Source of the DNA: Symsagittifera roscoffensis
Lineage: Eukaryota > Xenacoelomorpha > Acoela > Convolutidae
Reading direction: 5' to 3'
NCBI RefSeq assembly: GCF_963678635.1
Contig: NC_087062.1
Coordinates: 33,455,651-33,519,650, forward strand
Length of the DNA: 64,000 bases
Part shown: positions 42,201-46,386 of the stretch, piece by piece
How positions within the stretch are numbered: the first letter of the stretch is position 1
Layout: every line of letters starts with the position of its first letter
Position numbers and translations under genes: made by a program
Notes under the pieces: generated by a model
What the model saw: the letters and a program-made list of their open reading frames with translations, nothing else
Told to the model about the DNA's origin: nothing
Database searches by the model: none

Positions 42201-43274
42201 AAAACATAATTTTGTGCTAATTTTCAGAAATCCAGCAAATACACTAGAAGACAAAATTAATCGCAACCTCAATTTTCCCCTCTAAAATGCCTGTCTTCAG
42301 GAATGATTTTACGTAGAACAAGAGCAACAGATCAGAGCTTCCCTCTATGGAAGTTACGAAAAATTAGGTACATGGAATTGGTTTAAAAGACTTACCCCTA
42401 TGAAATGATCGAAATTTGGTTTTTCTTCCGGGTCTTCTGCCGGTTTTCACCATATGCACCAAGTATTGCATCGGAGTGAACTCTCTGGGATAAGCAGTGA
42501 AAACAAATTGTTCATGCAATGTTAAGCTTTCTAAGCGATTTTATCGAATTGTTCAGTATGACATTTTTACTAAACTCAGCTGTTTTTTACAATTTCACGC
42601 AATTTTAAAACCTTTGTGCAGATGATGAAAACTGTCATTTCAGTCCCGGAAAAAAACTGGCAAGTCTTTGAAACTAAATTTTCATAACTTCCTAGAGGGA
42701 GGGAAGCTCTGATCAATTGCTTTTGGTTTATGTAAAAAATTTGTTTAAATTCCCAGAGAATGTTTTCCAAAATCAAATTGTGGTCAGATCTAAGACGCAA
42801 GAAAAAATCAAGCAAACAATTTATTCGATGTCTGCGCAAACTGTCGAATTGCACAGTAAAACTTGATTATACCGCCAAAATTTATTTTCTGCTAATTTTG
42901 ACTTCGGTTTTATGCAAAAACCATGTGGCGAAAAGAAACGTCCAACGATTCTGATTGGTTGAAATTTTCCATTGTTCAATCCCTCCATTATGAGATATCC
43001 CCGGCTAAAACGGTTTGTTATAAATTGGAAGGCAGTTTTTCTTACCATTTCCGAAGAAACACCAGGCAGCTGTCAACACAGCTCGCTCACTGACGATAAC
43101 CCCCGCACACTTTATGAAACCGTCGTCCCAAAGAGGAACAGTTATTTGAACATAGAACTTCCTATCTGGGGCTCTGTATCCATTTATTATTTGAGGCATG
43201 ACCTCGTAACAATGCGCTTGATAAGTTGAATATGCAAAGACTACGCATAGGACAAGCTGTTGAAAATCTTTCAT
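20784..43274 (-). CDS. secreted chymotrypsin-fold serine protease homologue, triad lost (3 exons, 261 aa)
   Basis: Exons 43046-43274, 21364-21451 and 20784-21252 join in perfect phase through GT-AG introns to 261 residues. A hydrophobic signal peptide (about 1-20) precedes a family S1 domain starting at IINGY (29-33) in place of IVGG. The fold is clear from KCAGVIVSERAVLTAAWC, NNIAVIKL, GTCSGDYGGPV and a C-terminal YINWVNQKI. All three catalytic positions are changed: His57 to Trp71 (TAAWC), Asp102 to Asn115 (NNIAV) and Ser195 to Tyr206 (GDYGGP). It should therefore bind rather than cleave, like clip-type or haptoglobin-type homologues. Its role is unknown. The second exon is short, so a small extra exon cannot be excluded. 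Intron 1 is 21,594 bp because an 18.9-kb retroelement sits in it, antisense to the gene. Confidence 0.85.
21364..21451 (-). CDS. serine protease homologue, exon 2
   Basis: This 88-base exon has the acceptor GTCTTAG|GGGG and the donor GAGCT|GTTAGT. It codes GTAYVKVGDYTKQNSRKSSH and on to THEL, the loop region after the His position where S1 proteins usually have VRLGEH-like text. Both split codons close correctly. Confidence 0.8.
21924..22083. repeat. tandem duplication, copy 1 (~160 bp)
   Basis: The text TTACGGGTCTGAAAATACC through GCCAGAAAACTGAACTGAGC recurs at 22502-22660 with about 10-15 percent differences by eye. The two copies were adjacent before a MITE inserted at their junction. Confidence 0.8.
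22092..22501. mobile_element. hAT-like MITE, full length (410 bp), 8-bp target duplication
   Basis: The ends TAGGGGCGGATCTAGGATTT and AAATCCGCCCCTG are inverted terminal repeats. The flanks ATTACGGG (22084-22091) and ACTACGGG (22502-22509) match at 7 of 8 positions. This is the longest clear copy of the family in the window and has no transposase. It is in intron 1 of the protease homologue. Confidence 0.75.
22502..22660. repeat. tandem duplication, copy 2
   Basis: This is the partner of 21924-22083, separated from it by the MITE. Confidence 0.8.
22661..23075. other. intron 1 sequence, nothing recognised
   Basis: This is AT-rich intron sequence between the duplication and the LTR element. 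I see no gene or repeat. Confidence 0.45.
23076..23079. other. target-site duplication CTAG (left)
   Basis: CTAG directly before the 5' LTR is repeated directly after the 3' LTR at 42007-42010. A 4-bp duplication is usual for Ty3/gypsy and errantivirus integrases. Confidence 0.9.
23080..23489 (+). repeat. 5' LTR (410 bp)
   Basis: It begins TGGAACCTGATC and ends CCTAACTCA. An AATAAA at 23284-23289 can mark the R region. GTGCTGAA (23195) and TTCAGCAC (23215) form an eight-pair hairpin. By eye I find no difference from the 3' LTR. Confidence 0.96.
23284..23289 (+). terminator. LTR poly(A) signal AATAAA
   Basis: This hexamer recurs in the 3' LTR at 41801-41806, where it would end the genomic transcript. 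It is the only AATAAA in the LTR that I notice. Confidence 0.55.
23492..23509 (+). other. primer-binding site
   Basis: Two bases after the LTR comes TGGTGCGACCATAAGTCT. TGG complements a tRNA CCA end, and the complement extends to a TTCGA that resembles a T-loop, so complementarity may exceed 18 bases. I cannot name the tRNA. Confidence 0.7.
23577..23810 (+). CDS. small leader ORF (77 aa), unrecognised
   Basis: This is the first ATG frame after the primer-binding site. The peptide has an Arg-rich middle (GIGRRPRTRDDIRQSRN) and no known domain that I recognise. It could be a short regulatory protein, an upstream ORF or chance. Confidence 0.3.
   Translation: MLYDNNLIEMSLRLNRSEPIFRTITELPGIGRRPRTRDDIRQSRNLPYSYMIVRQKPEQTFIFRILLAMNLDFHLQT
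24141..24225 (+). promoter_or_regulatory. duplicated hairpin in the retroelement leader
   Basis: The same 25 bases occur at 24141-24165 and 24201-24225. Each can fold, with CAAGG pairing CCTTG across a CTTAT loop and GATC pairing GATC outside. Further weak hairpins follow (CGAC/GTCG near 24270, GTGAAG/CTTCAC near 24368, GAAC/GTTC near 24463), several ahead of a CCAACCC word. A packaging or translation element is an inference. Confidence 0.6.
24743..25210 (+). CDS. 155-aa basic ORF upstream of gag
   Basis: This ORF ends inside the gag ORF, overlapping it by 26 bases in another frame. The protein has a Lys/Arg-rich centre (for example KRKIITKQRQITRKRF) and a Ser/acidic segment followed by GKRRIKKQYKHK. 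I recognise no domain. Basic composition would suit nucleic-acid or nuclear binding. The frame is long for such AT-rich sequence and shares the A-rich codon use of gag-pol. The overlap contains a splice-donor-like CAG|GTGAAG. Confidence 0.55.
   Translation: MSFKNLGNKQTIVLHNCEIDNKKYDLVITPHTQTVGYIRTKRQTLKRKIITKQRQITRKRFSKNRNAFSESETNSLDELYKLKESIDKNCPIHDQLYFSDSETTSNSSQRGKRRIKKQYKHKPVHLYNWNQPIRHINNYILTVIERKNELNAHSR
25185..33413 (+). CDS. gag-pol: Gag-Pol polyprotein (2742 aa), Ty3/gypsy class
   Basis: One uninterrupted frame encodes the structural and enzymatic proteins, with no frameshift between gag and pol. A long Q/N/T-rich N-terminal part leads to a retrotransposon capsid region (about 590-740, with LDGAAQKWFSVLP). 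A zinc knuckle CX2CX4HX4C (about 842-855) precedes an N/S/R/Y-rich tail to about 1110. The protease has DSGA near 1229. The RT has the YLDD box near 1737 and GISIGPAAF before it. RNase H has CDAS near 1886 and TDHK. Integrase has an HHCC finger (about 2255-2286), catalytic Asp near 2319, Asp near 2380 and Glu near 2416, then a GPY module near 2593. All active-site residues I can check are present. The start is the first ATG in frame; a splice-donor consensus lies 22 bases downstream of it. Confidence 0.96.
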   Translation: MSSTHTPGEETPDDDEIFPFIVDADTDRGQHIFCQNLLVNLFEPGISPCKTEFPDVKIKRQIIDHYLKDICNITQQYGIYSIEFTSPNHNNRKYTIQTDDLDLEFSKVFSEYIKSIQYHNSQRANSIFTNEVFAIIYSYISILENEIPITNVSPTETSKHLRVRHEITLLSSYLNIIKENFTKDDVSQHTKHDLQKILAWFIIDYFTHNIDLIAQARKNFRPQNSNDETAITEQSDYVWDPEWSHPAFISFPQSISSQAISTISYIRDYVKVIPLTIDATPLNYNTFLPDTQNNSLNSTVMHNENLNGTRNLTQQDIQTPSHFINEEIVHTTTTQQSISPIRPNLTTPRNTNPSQTQVTLQSTVKPSVAPKYSHMDYQTYRPMTIPSKTRKTFTRNNFTDHNYNYTHPSKTYNQPQRNFNQYTRSRNWDNPMTQPNSMNFQTNPPQDHSENYPFFQQNKNKKQTSYQMDYLSSDDDFLQPDIFAPNTQEYRKQGIQRTRTNHRNFSPQPIDAQHQQPIQQQNLINTQSFQPIQQQNPMTAHSYQASQMQNEIPLPYYLQQHEITRNQLSNFSQMPNAAESLQMTMNPYLMGGSSITSNKPLMVFTGTDPEYSVEDYLNAVTANLILNIGPEPINTPLHQNWIHRRTALIQTTLDGAAQKWFSVLPLEIKSNWKRFTQEFSKMFDSERNKQQQRVLCNEIRRLPNETIKQIAVRIETLVRKAYSLNTHDYKNTKMTEILMMTLTPQLRKIAIKKRASHPSSIREPDLDFRKLVDKLEQAEITMKLEETENLKLQYVNKIETTPTNINNIQESETDLVEKITEILNIYEKNPNFKGKPSFKKWCNYCRRYGHSISECRQKQQDNQNKPQKYKEPNKSFYQYMKKDQNLPNKTVHSNNSSGKPLPNNTNYTRNQSPYNSSYRGRSPERRNTNNSSQNHYNRPNSRNNYSRSNSNTQRFVSRSNSQSRNNYYPNNQSRNSSYNRNRNYSYNRNRSYSNNRNQNYPNSQSRNNSYNRSNYNRPNNNYQNRSRNNSQNRHSSYNNRYRNYSQSPHRNNNNYNNSNNRHRSSTPKHQRQINQVQSNPETTSDPPGIDDTVTDTLQLNQINCTSSDSESDTENTLSINMIKVENDYESVIYEQPFSSHIYENQSEFLQNYYTTPINSTPTTQETNEINTTDQTNKNTKTKCLNTNHIYQNIQKEQPKEKIWTIPFLLQSPRNKEFQPPDLEIDFLIDSGAESNIINIPTWNEIKTLHPKLTPLETSSKLATAQGSTLINYGKIQLFLLPTRTMEQSKILNKPFKQIFHITDIKYNIIGIPFISKYIPTINILNSKILIKDKYTKTKETSLTFFQRLNKQPPFFSKFYPIFNQQRKHLKPLSGNIYNFSIKQVHQYDKEQNKQKFYMSEFEFKPIHKFFKITISSIKYLKNSNSDIISLHVYNNTPYQVTLPLGLLGYCETNATISPIHEKAYRVNNILQLLDICQSTILNEELSINNIISNENRNTDYFTKTPYFKPTSNISNYTEDQQKFLTMFNFQHSQITQDEFEKLAKQLIKYSSVYATSKFDVGKISSSLHLPLKPDAVFKKQRASKVPIHLHDKVNRLLDILEQYNIISPVNKEEQPKGNTFINPVIILAKGESLKIVLDARYLNSLIDESKCNWPIEPIQVILTKINGKYFTTADMNSAYNQMPLDEQSRRLTQFVIGNQQYEFNRLFYGISIGPAAFSAFMSKIFRPLILKKNAITYLDDVFMQSQTKDEMFNVLEKYHQILQNENLKAAPDKSHFFLTRVKFLGHNIERKTITPLKSRIDAIQKLQPPTNKKKIQEFLGMLNFLSKYVYKMQLYLRPFYNILRQQNNFEWNIEHQTRFEEIKKLLTEQISNTIPDSNQPFYAMCDASNFGIGAALLQSHNGTNKMNLISANSRLFTQAELRLSTLMRECTAIIYTLTEYEFLILGSKHPTVLFTDHKPIIFLFTQKSNPNHRVYRFQLILMKFPNLHIVWTAGKNLALPDTLSRNTPPELLTRKTTVEIPKNIKFYLAENETSPRLECKYAVKTDIEQSQINNLQHFPLYLDCQNNHYEVDLLGTSTFKPIPYSQWIKNNTQKKRTKQHLPKKDHFPLIEKEDLTDKINLSGPQTNDSKYTINQVFDLHDPLDTIPLSKLEIENIFLPPTEIITISTLKQYQNLDPVIRQLKSWHKYKTKPIKADSTILGNKTLLRYFRKFNNTTINENTDLLEYNLNESTVPCLPLSMILIAFNISHTQNIKGHSGSEKTYSNFIQNFYFPNAPIWIKVLCNDCIVCQLNKPYPNQKQIAQKQDFKGQSLYFNHRISFDTKGPISPSSEGNSYIMVIVDAFTHYVALNPVPHCNAYYAYTTLYEHWIAKFGLPEILVTDNGTEFINNEIITLCHLYNIKHKPRTSHAPWTNGLVEGMNRSLQEYLRCIINGNDTKYTEWSADVKLFPLAYNSQITTTLGMSPYEMVFNQKPRKPIMFTANSHKNAQGYCQPNKDSICYNLPLHTHDEDHFHHPQILKLASGTHTEWILNRDKKHNEIYQKITKKLLQRQNINEQINSRFTPASDLKIGTFVLIPNFNTQKGISKKLQPLRKGPYQIIAKPTDVTYKITDSNKKEIVQHRNNLLPYYPKEYALRELTQLYSFTGLKIIQNEPHLKNTEQNDNPTENQNTKPTATKNTTKNLDHKESPKQRKNRKMTEQIIPQEQIDKSENRKTTRLRNQPRKNYKIFIPQSKILKKVEFKK
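25204..25212 (+). promoter_or_regulatory. candidate splice donor just after the gag start
   Basis: CAG|GTGAAG follows the gag ATG by 22 bases. Some retroviruses borrow the gag start codon for spliced messages. Here it could supply a start for the downstream ATG-less frame. This is inferred from sequence alone. Confidence 0.4.
33414..34013 (+). other. pol-to-accessory gap (600 bp)
   Basis: No long ORF is present. Short self-complementary words occur, such as GACCTCCAGGTC near 33620, in the same style as the leader hairpins. Branch points and acceptors for subgenomic splicing could lie here or just downstream, but I cannot fix one. Confidence 0.4.
34014..34244 (+). CDS. small hydrophobic ORF A (76 aa)
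   Basis: The peptide is largely Leu/Ile/Phe and would span a membrane once or twice (residues about 15-58), with a short polar C-terminus. Its stop overlaps the start of the next ORF by ATGA (34241-34244). I recognise no family. T-rich sequence can give such frames by chance, so the tight overlap is the main support. Confidence 0.4.
   Translation: MLFSQSVTQILINLKHFFTILETLIIFLFDILESFLIILIIFCNIFLIFYTILELFLQLSKTLDYIHRYESYNLSK
34241..34429 (+). CDS. small hydrophobic ORF B (62 aa)
   Basis: It starts within the stop of ORF A. It has a polar start, one long hydrophobic stretch broken by KCIKK, and a charged end (EEYYNKHK), so one or two membrane segments are likely. Function is unknown. It ends 8 bases before the ATG-less frame opens. 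Confidence 0.4.
   Translation: MIRTIFSRTDIFLLFVIFIAFLSSLILTICKCIKKAILTFALATVLLILFLEEYYNKHKISH
34438..35571 (+). CDS. 377-codon open frame without any ATG, overlapping the envelope ORF
   Basis: From the TAA at 34435-34437 to the TAA at 35569-35571 the frame is fully open and I find no in-frame ATG. The product would be Ser/Thr/Pro/Gln-rich and probably disordered for about 230 residues. A more regular C-terminal part follows (LQLKFEITVKLNNITQ and on to SGLSYTCIF). It runs 13 bases into the envelope ORF in another frame. It must be entered by splicing, by a non-AUG start or by readthrough. The codon use matches its neighbours. I recognise no domain. Confidence 0.6.
   Translation, partial: FKKPSKIATQQSQNQSSPTSSQDNQTPPSTTQNPQTSTRISFQDNPYTFEERHARLSEPLEPVPRQAPLSEPTYNLYPTLPQELSRIKNSSQNQNTVEINRQIIHPRRNRNFQTPRVHFDIPQSPSQNTPENPIGILPETPTLLSQRSTSSLPSDYLGSTPTSEQIRENPFNPTNQTSRFPYWTTHSFTQGEPNLVNDPIDISTDTTTSSSLPETLSLPSTPSISQFSPPPFNLNFPNNLDARYREQSTTNIPLRLDWNTFTAPPPLFGQHQESNRLHNWALNRLQYRQDIHNDIRDHNIQILQQNSLQLKFEITVKLNNITQHPYPLNPPNITAQSLPPPFITTEVIYKYDRYTKNTIGYITFYNPYSGLSYTCIF
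35559..38177 (+). CDS. env: envelope-like glycoprotein (872 aa)
   Basis: This frame is a type I membrane glycoprotein by layout. Residues 1-18 are a hydrophobic signal peptide, followed by a Cys-containing ectodomain of about 690 residues with several N-X-S/T sites. A membrane segment (LTILYAMFNFIGFLFSLLKG) lies near 708-733 and a tail of about 140 residues ends it. A YDC near residue 38 and the early spacing of Cys residues recall the gB-like glycoproteins of chuviruses and some invertebrate LTR elements. That assignment is tentative, and a baculovirus-F or phlebovirus-Gc type would need structural comparison to exclude. No furin site is obvious to me. The frame is intact, overlaps the ATG-less frame at its start and shares an ATGA with the next ORF. 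Confidence 0.75.
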   Translation: MYILKLLIFLQLLFLVISNQNINPSPRTGPQDLLVTHYDCEENEQKTLHKYAINQVSQCETEPQAIETTDVIATLYSKARATTVTGYKFTATFSEKKVDCSQVSNGNKNRLDHESFYQSNIERLLHLNPDDCKNELLRLNITQNKNSARKLVNFQVFPDSVHQSQLERHQGHIKLDEKYPYNGAHGRLTYDLHDKHWIPHIGINDPSNCKADTKNKGYQEIMFFDWKIQLEKIQLTRDLSDNTMIYQGIRLPCKNDQGYCDPTTRTQATIVWFPEDTCTTFQVAKIHARMIKFHEKYFIQSIPYEQVHPSRKLSSNFRNIDNIENKLTRFQIYQETELACKYRNPLHRTQYSEILVEYEKGFDMTTGKVKIDPYATGHPLNEGTSYIPVNFEKSNGQPGGHLKPHDTRSTRLQELSLMNTTYFGNIHYDIHLDMKLDYTISRIFQEMSLSELETLHHLCELERTQILQSLALAVLKIPYAGYLLSGNRSNFLDYEGNILWFYTCTKKVSPLYVFEDKRCYKRIPIFYKNKVHFVDTLSRRTYFWDTAVPCGSENSHNVVQLNPDENKYYLLTPYPTLMQSLKKFSPESIRAIARNPNIDLQSIGIYSKSDIQHHIRTQQFQELLTQMDTIQRQSIDQNLRKLAETAGFADIYTQDYSGYFKDIKDYIYLNGEKYRPQDISPINIFSFVTLKNEILDFLGWPYYILEKLTILYAMFNFIGFLFSLLKGIYNTCAIHTQVNRQASVARILFAGFFGIFSTSINKILLDAQIKEYNTKITTRQNTYDEEHNNVDITPTAPQLPPLPNNHPLSLVPRNFRNLAITHNPNFRLTTSQSPIQHIMTHQSQDDNTYEQIIEQPHTTAFQSQNNHFFSPR
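38174..39979 (+). CDS. 601-aa ORF of unknown function after env
   Basis: Its ATG overlaps the env stop as ATGA. The first ~200 residues are Ser/Pro/Thr/Asn-rich and look disordered. The remaining 400 look folded, with many aromatic residues, a CSHD and an LHC, and a hydrophobic helix-like end (TIKALQLLWPLLQTKNIIRI). There is no signal peptide, membrane segment or zinc knuckle. Its layout (disordered S/T/P N-terminus, compact C-terminus) mirrors the ATG-less frame upstream. I recognise no homologue. Three bases after the stop comes a consensus splice donor. Confidence 0.7.
   Translation: MSRQLGSLHRSNSHPTNLTSPIPIIPLFAFPPPDFPSSNVTSGMNSDTNSHISVLYSISQLNNPNIETPDEFADSEPSPSNNFHNSSNFSQPPFQPILSNNPDPITLTPSYASQVTPTYSSYHSDQSSHSPDTPRISPELDIFITLQQQPYHLNTPTINQISSTINSSNPPTPTPSSNYTESLAPSSTSTESSLNTNRAYRTFKRKFPNHPFPAKPGTAREYINHPKHTNTKEFLAITLPSFPQYTLNTPHDTNETRNFVDEYVLMPTLSWTSYYHFTNPLCLPLSNTHIDIERNTDMLYRLTTPLTPRQFTYVGYKKSLKTHTAPRANEYTLEYYDHNIIRANQDQFLDDDRFANPQITEKFFIKTPYIFTLNIFDRKFDHIISEALTDTQAYESFKERFQIFSLTFHFLAPHERDLHCSHDIMLRTKQTHTYSYYRFIQNHFDLHTPSRQPYHRFQFINSKYTSPFFLNFTYCIKDTNLHGILRNYDPITQMYIFCPITKTFNAEESRPFLIPHEFVQPIEIPILEFIHNTKFNHKLYNLIQNTPYEFAVGTEELTTIKALQLLWPLLQTKNIIRILAKLLTTSELIHDIFPHGFFPDD
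39983..40060 (+). other. candidate 78-bp intron in the element's 3' region
   Basis: AACAG|GTAAGT starts 3 bases after the 601-codon ORF's stop, and TTTTCTTTAG ends 78 bases later. Both sites fit consensus. If used, it would be a 3'UTR intron. Confidence 0.4.
40192..40329 (+). repeat. GCAGTAAAT repeats
   Basis: The exact nonamer occurs at 40192, 40225, 40278 and 40300, with a truncated copy GCAGTA at 40324. Spacing is irregular and the flanks are AT-rich. The repeats may be protein or small-RNA sites in the 3' untranslated region of the element; this is inference. Confidence 0.75.
40330..40835 (+). other. 3' non-coding part of the retroelement
   Basis: I see no ORF on the plus strand that I can support, and no known element. 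Confidence 0.4.
40836..40892 (+). promoter_or_regulatory. palindrome cluster in the 3' non-coding region
   Basis: Two perfect 10-bp palindromes abut: AGGACGTCCT (40853-40862) and GAGCATGCTC (40863-40872). They are bracketed by a 13-base direct repeat GGCCTAACCCACC (40836-40848 and 40880-40892), and TCCTGG/CCAGGA adds another hairpin. It is more GC-rich than its surroundings and suggests a structured RNA or protein-binding element. Confidence 0.65.
40893..41596 (+). other. 3' non-coding region up to the LTR
   Basis: No supported ORF. A purine run (41487-41507) lies about 90 bases before the LTR, and only GGATGGG directly precedes it, so the polypurine tract is not clear. Confidence 0.4.
41597..42006 (+). 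repeat. 3' LTR (410 bp)
   Basis: Same length and, by my reading, same bases as the 5' LTR. It is followed at once by the CTAG duplication (42007-42010). Confidence 0.96.
42055..42750. repeat. three copies of a ~90-bp motif, one inverted
   Basis: Copies lie near 42057-42145 (+), 42305-42405 (inverted) and 42657-42745 (+). Shared words are GTCTTTGAAACCA, ATAGAGGG, TGAT, TTGC and GTAAAA in fixed order. The inverted pair can fold back. It lies in intron 1 of the protease homologue and is possibly a decayed foldback transposon. Confidence 0.5.
43046..43274 (-). CDS. serine protease homologue, exon 1
   Basis: It starts at ATG 43274 with a signal peptide (MKDFQQLVLCVVFAYSTYQA). It carries the IINGY start of the S1 domain and the first disulphide pair Cys56/Cys72 around TAAWC, where the catalytic His should be. 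The donor is AAATG|GTAAGA. An additional frame past the donor ends soon after. Confidence 0.88.
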
Positions 43275-45251
43275 TTTGTTCTACATAAATGGATTTGTTC
43301 ACAAATGCAATAATCGGAAGTTTTATTTTCACGCAAATTGGTGACCAAATAAAAAAAAACAACTTAATGTAAAACTGATAAAATGATGTCTGCAGAAAAC
43401 GGCACTTCTTGGCATTTGTCGCGGTCCTTTCGAAGTCGTTTCCAAATCTGTTCGTCTAAACACAAAATTTGCGTTTTTTTGTATTCATCGTCGTCTAATA
43501 CTATAAACGATCGTACAGCAACATGAATGTAATCGCATGAATAACCTAAATTGAACGAAAAAGAACAGGGAGTTTTGAATGAAAACACCAAAAATTGAAA
43601 ATTTTTTATGCCAATCAAAACCGCCTGCTCAAGAAGCGTTTTTGTCTCCTTCTCTTTTCCAACCACAAAAAAAACCAGGAGCTTTGGATTTCATTACGTA
43701 TTTAAGAGACCACTTCAGATGGGATTGAATGAAAGATCATATTAAAAGACATGGACAGGGGTGGATCATGGGTTTTCTAGTGGGCTTTTTTTTAGGTCAA
43801 CCATATTAATTTCCGGTCTTGGGAGAAGCATGGGACTCGGCGAATGTGACCGACGCAATGCGGGGGGCTTCTGCCAATGAAAGATAACTGTAATTAAGGA
43901 TAATCTACAAAGGGGAGTAGGTCTCTGAGTGGATGACCCTGACAAAGAATCTGGTTTTTTTGAAGGGATGGAGATTGACTTCAACCTCGATATGGATTTT
44001 GAAGAAGAAATGATAACTCATGAGCTAGGTTAGTTGATTAATTGTGAATCTAGATGGGACAAAGTCGGCTTGGAGGCAAATAACAACCCGAAAATCCACA
44101 AAATTTTTATCAATTTTGCCCATTGACGGGCGGTTGCCATACTTTGATAATCAATGTTGCATCTAGCGTGAGCATCTGTACCACACAATTTTCTTCCGGT
44201 GTGTGGTTGTCAAAGGAACTAATAGTTCTTATACGGATGAAGGATTACTATCATACCATCTAGATTTTCACGTTGATTTCTATTGGAATGTAACCGAGGT
44301 CGAAGTGCTCACTTTATGTTTCGATTTTCAAAGTCGAGTGCTCGACCAAAAAAGAGTTGTTGAGACAGATTTTTGGGGTTCAGAACAATTTTGGAACATA
44401 CCCCGAGCACGGTCGAAACATATAAAATTTCGGTGAGCACGGTCGAAAAAAACCTCGAGGTGTTTAAAGAAAATATTAGCATGAAATTTTACGAGACATT
44501 TTACGAGACCGTTCCAATTAATTATTTTTCATACAGAAGAACTCTTCAAATCAATTGTAATCGATAGTAATTGATTATAATAGCAGAATATGCCAAAATT
44601 TTGCCGCAAAGGTAAATTTTGATTATATCCCATGGGTTATTTTATTTTTGTCAATTACAGAATCTTAAAAATTGAGATGGTTGTCACACATCTGAACGCA
44701 AAATTCTAACACGAAACAAAAATTTTAAAGCGATCGTTTCGTATCAGTTAAAAGGCTCCATTGATAAGTAAAAATAATTATTTCGATTAAATTATGAAAC
44801 AAGAACATTGTGTTGATATTTTGGTGGCTAAAACAACCCAAAATATGCGTCAGGAAACAAATCTAACCAAGAAGAAATGAACAAATAAAAACGCAAAACT
44901 TCTGAATTGATTTTGAAAAAACGGCTAAAACAATTTTCCCAATTTTCACATTAACCAACGTCTATGAACAGCATGAAATGTTAGCAGGTCGTACTCATTA
45001 AAAGCATGAAATATAAGTCAATTATAAAATAATAGTCAATCAAAACATAAATTAAAAGCAAAATGAAGACAAAATGGTCTAACAAAAATGAATAAAATTG
45101 ATAATAATCGACAAAAGAGATTTTTTGACAGAAAAAAAGCTAAATTTTGGAGTTAAATTAATCAATTATAATCAAATATCAATGTATCGACAGATACATG
45201 GATTCGTAGTCAATTATATTCAATGATTATGCCTTATAATTAATTAGAATT
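43275..45251. other. 5' flank of the protease-homologue gene, no gene seen
   Basis: It must include the gene's promoter, which I cannot place. A fragment of the hAT-like MITE family starts at about 43756 (CAGGGGTGGATCATGGGTTTTC). Two copies of GAGCACGGTCGAAA lie near 44404 and 44432 with satellite-like TCGACC words nearby. Open frames here have no recognisable domain. Confidence 0.45.
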
Positions 45252-45466
45252 TGATAAAATGTTACTTTGTTGTAGCTAATTCTAAGTTAAAACTATTAAA
45301 AAGAATAAGAATTAAGATGAATTAGTCGTTAAGTTAAAACATTAAAACAATGAGAGATCATTCTCTCCGCCGGAGAGAATGGCCAATGAAGGTCATAGAG
45401 GAGTGATCTGTTAATTAAAACTAAATAAGTTTTGCAATAAATGCAAAATATGATGCAATCACAACA
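45252..45466 (-). repeat. 3' LTR of the second element (215 bp)
   Basis: On the minus strand it starts TGTTGTGATTGC and ends CATTTTATCA. It contains a 10-base inverted repeat with one central base (ATTCTCTCCG / CGGAGAGAAT, 45360-45380), conserved in the other LTR. The sequence just before it on the minus strand is CTAGAGGAA, a weak polypurine tract. Confidence 0.95.
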
Positions 45467-45951
45467 TTCCTCTAGGCAGGAAATTTTTTTAATTTACACT
45501 TAATATTTACGAAATACGAAATAACTGAGTCTGAGTCCTTTCTCCCCCTTTAAGGACGAGGGAAAGAAATTAAAGCACCGCTAAATAAGAAACTGAAATT
45601 AACTAAAGCGCCACTATAGTGCTAAGTACTGCACCGATGGAATGAAGATATAGTTATCCGGTATCCGACGGATAAGATGTAAGAAAGTAAATAAATTAAA
45701 ATACGACGAAATTATCATCGCGACTTAGTGAAGGCAAGCTTTTACATCGCGTAAGATAAATGTAATGTCCGATTAGGAATTTATGACAGCCGGGTGTGGT
45801 GAGTCAAATTATGGATAATTACTCCGAAGGAATTGATTAGTTACGAAAATTAGTGTACACAAAATCTGCCAATTCAATTTTCAGAAAAATAGCTGAGCGC
45901 CGGTGTGAAAATGGGATGTACTCGAGAAAAAGGTTGGTATTATGCTTTTGA
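45467..45951 (-). other. second element, 3' untranslated part
   Basis: Non-coding between the last pol-derived frame and the 3' LTR. Confidence 0.5.
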
Positions 45952-46386
45952 TTACAAATTTCTGTACTCGTTTAAAAAGTTTTCTAGTTCGGCGTTAAAG
46001 AGTTCACTATCAAGTTCGGAATGATCTCCCACTTCCAAATTTCGGAAATTTCCCACTTCCATCCTTAGTGATTCATCGGTTGATGGGGTGGATGTCTGGT
46101 CTGGAGATGGCGAATTCGAGTCCAATAAAATTAACTCCGCCGGAGCCGTGTTGTTGACTGTCTCGTGAGTAGTGTTATCGTCGATTTCTATCACGATGGG
46201 ATCAGCTGCTGATCCAGAGGCTTCTTGTGATTTGTCTACGGCATCTATAAAATATCTTTGACCGTAAAGTTTCGGTGGGCCAACATTTCGACTAGAACGG
46301 CGGATGGTGGGGAGAACTATACCAGGTATGTTAGTAGGGTTGAGAGGTGGAGTGCACTCGTCCGCTGAATCAATTATCTCGTACAC
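45952..46386 (-). pseudogene. pol C-terminal fragment of the second element
   Basis: A polar, acidic frame whose RRSSRNVGPPKLYGQRY text is like the basic end of many Ty3/gypsy Pol proteins (RRSSR...PP..Y). It is followed by a Ser/Asp/Glu-rich tail. Together with open pieces at 46595-46897 and 47128-47361 it continues the integrase in changing frames, so the region is broken. Confidence 0.6.

Noticed and set aside
43364-43666. 100-codon minus-strand ORF upstream of the protease homologue as a 5' exon
   Set aside because: The chosen exon 1 already has an ATG and a signal peptide. This frame has no recognisable domain.
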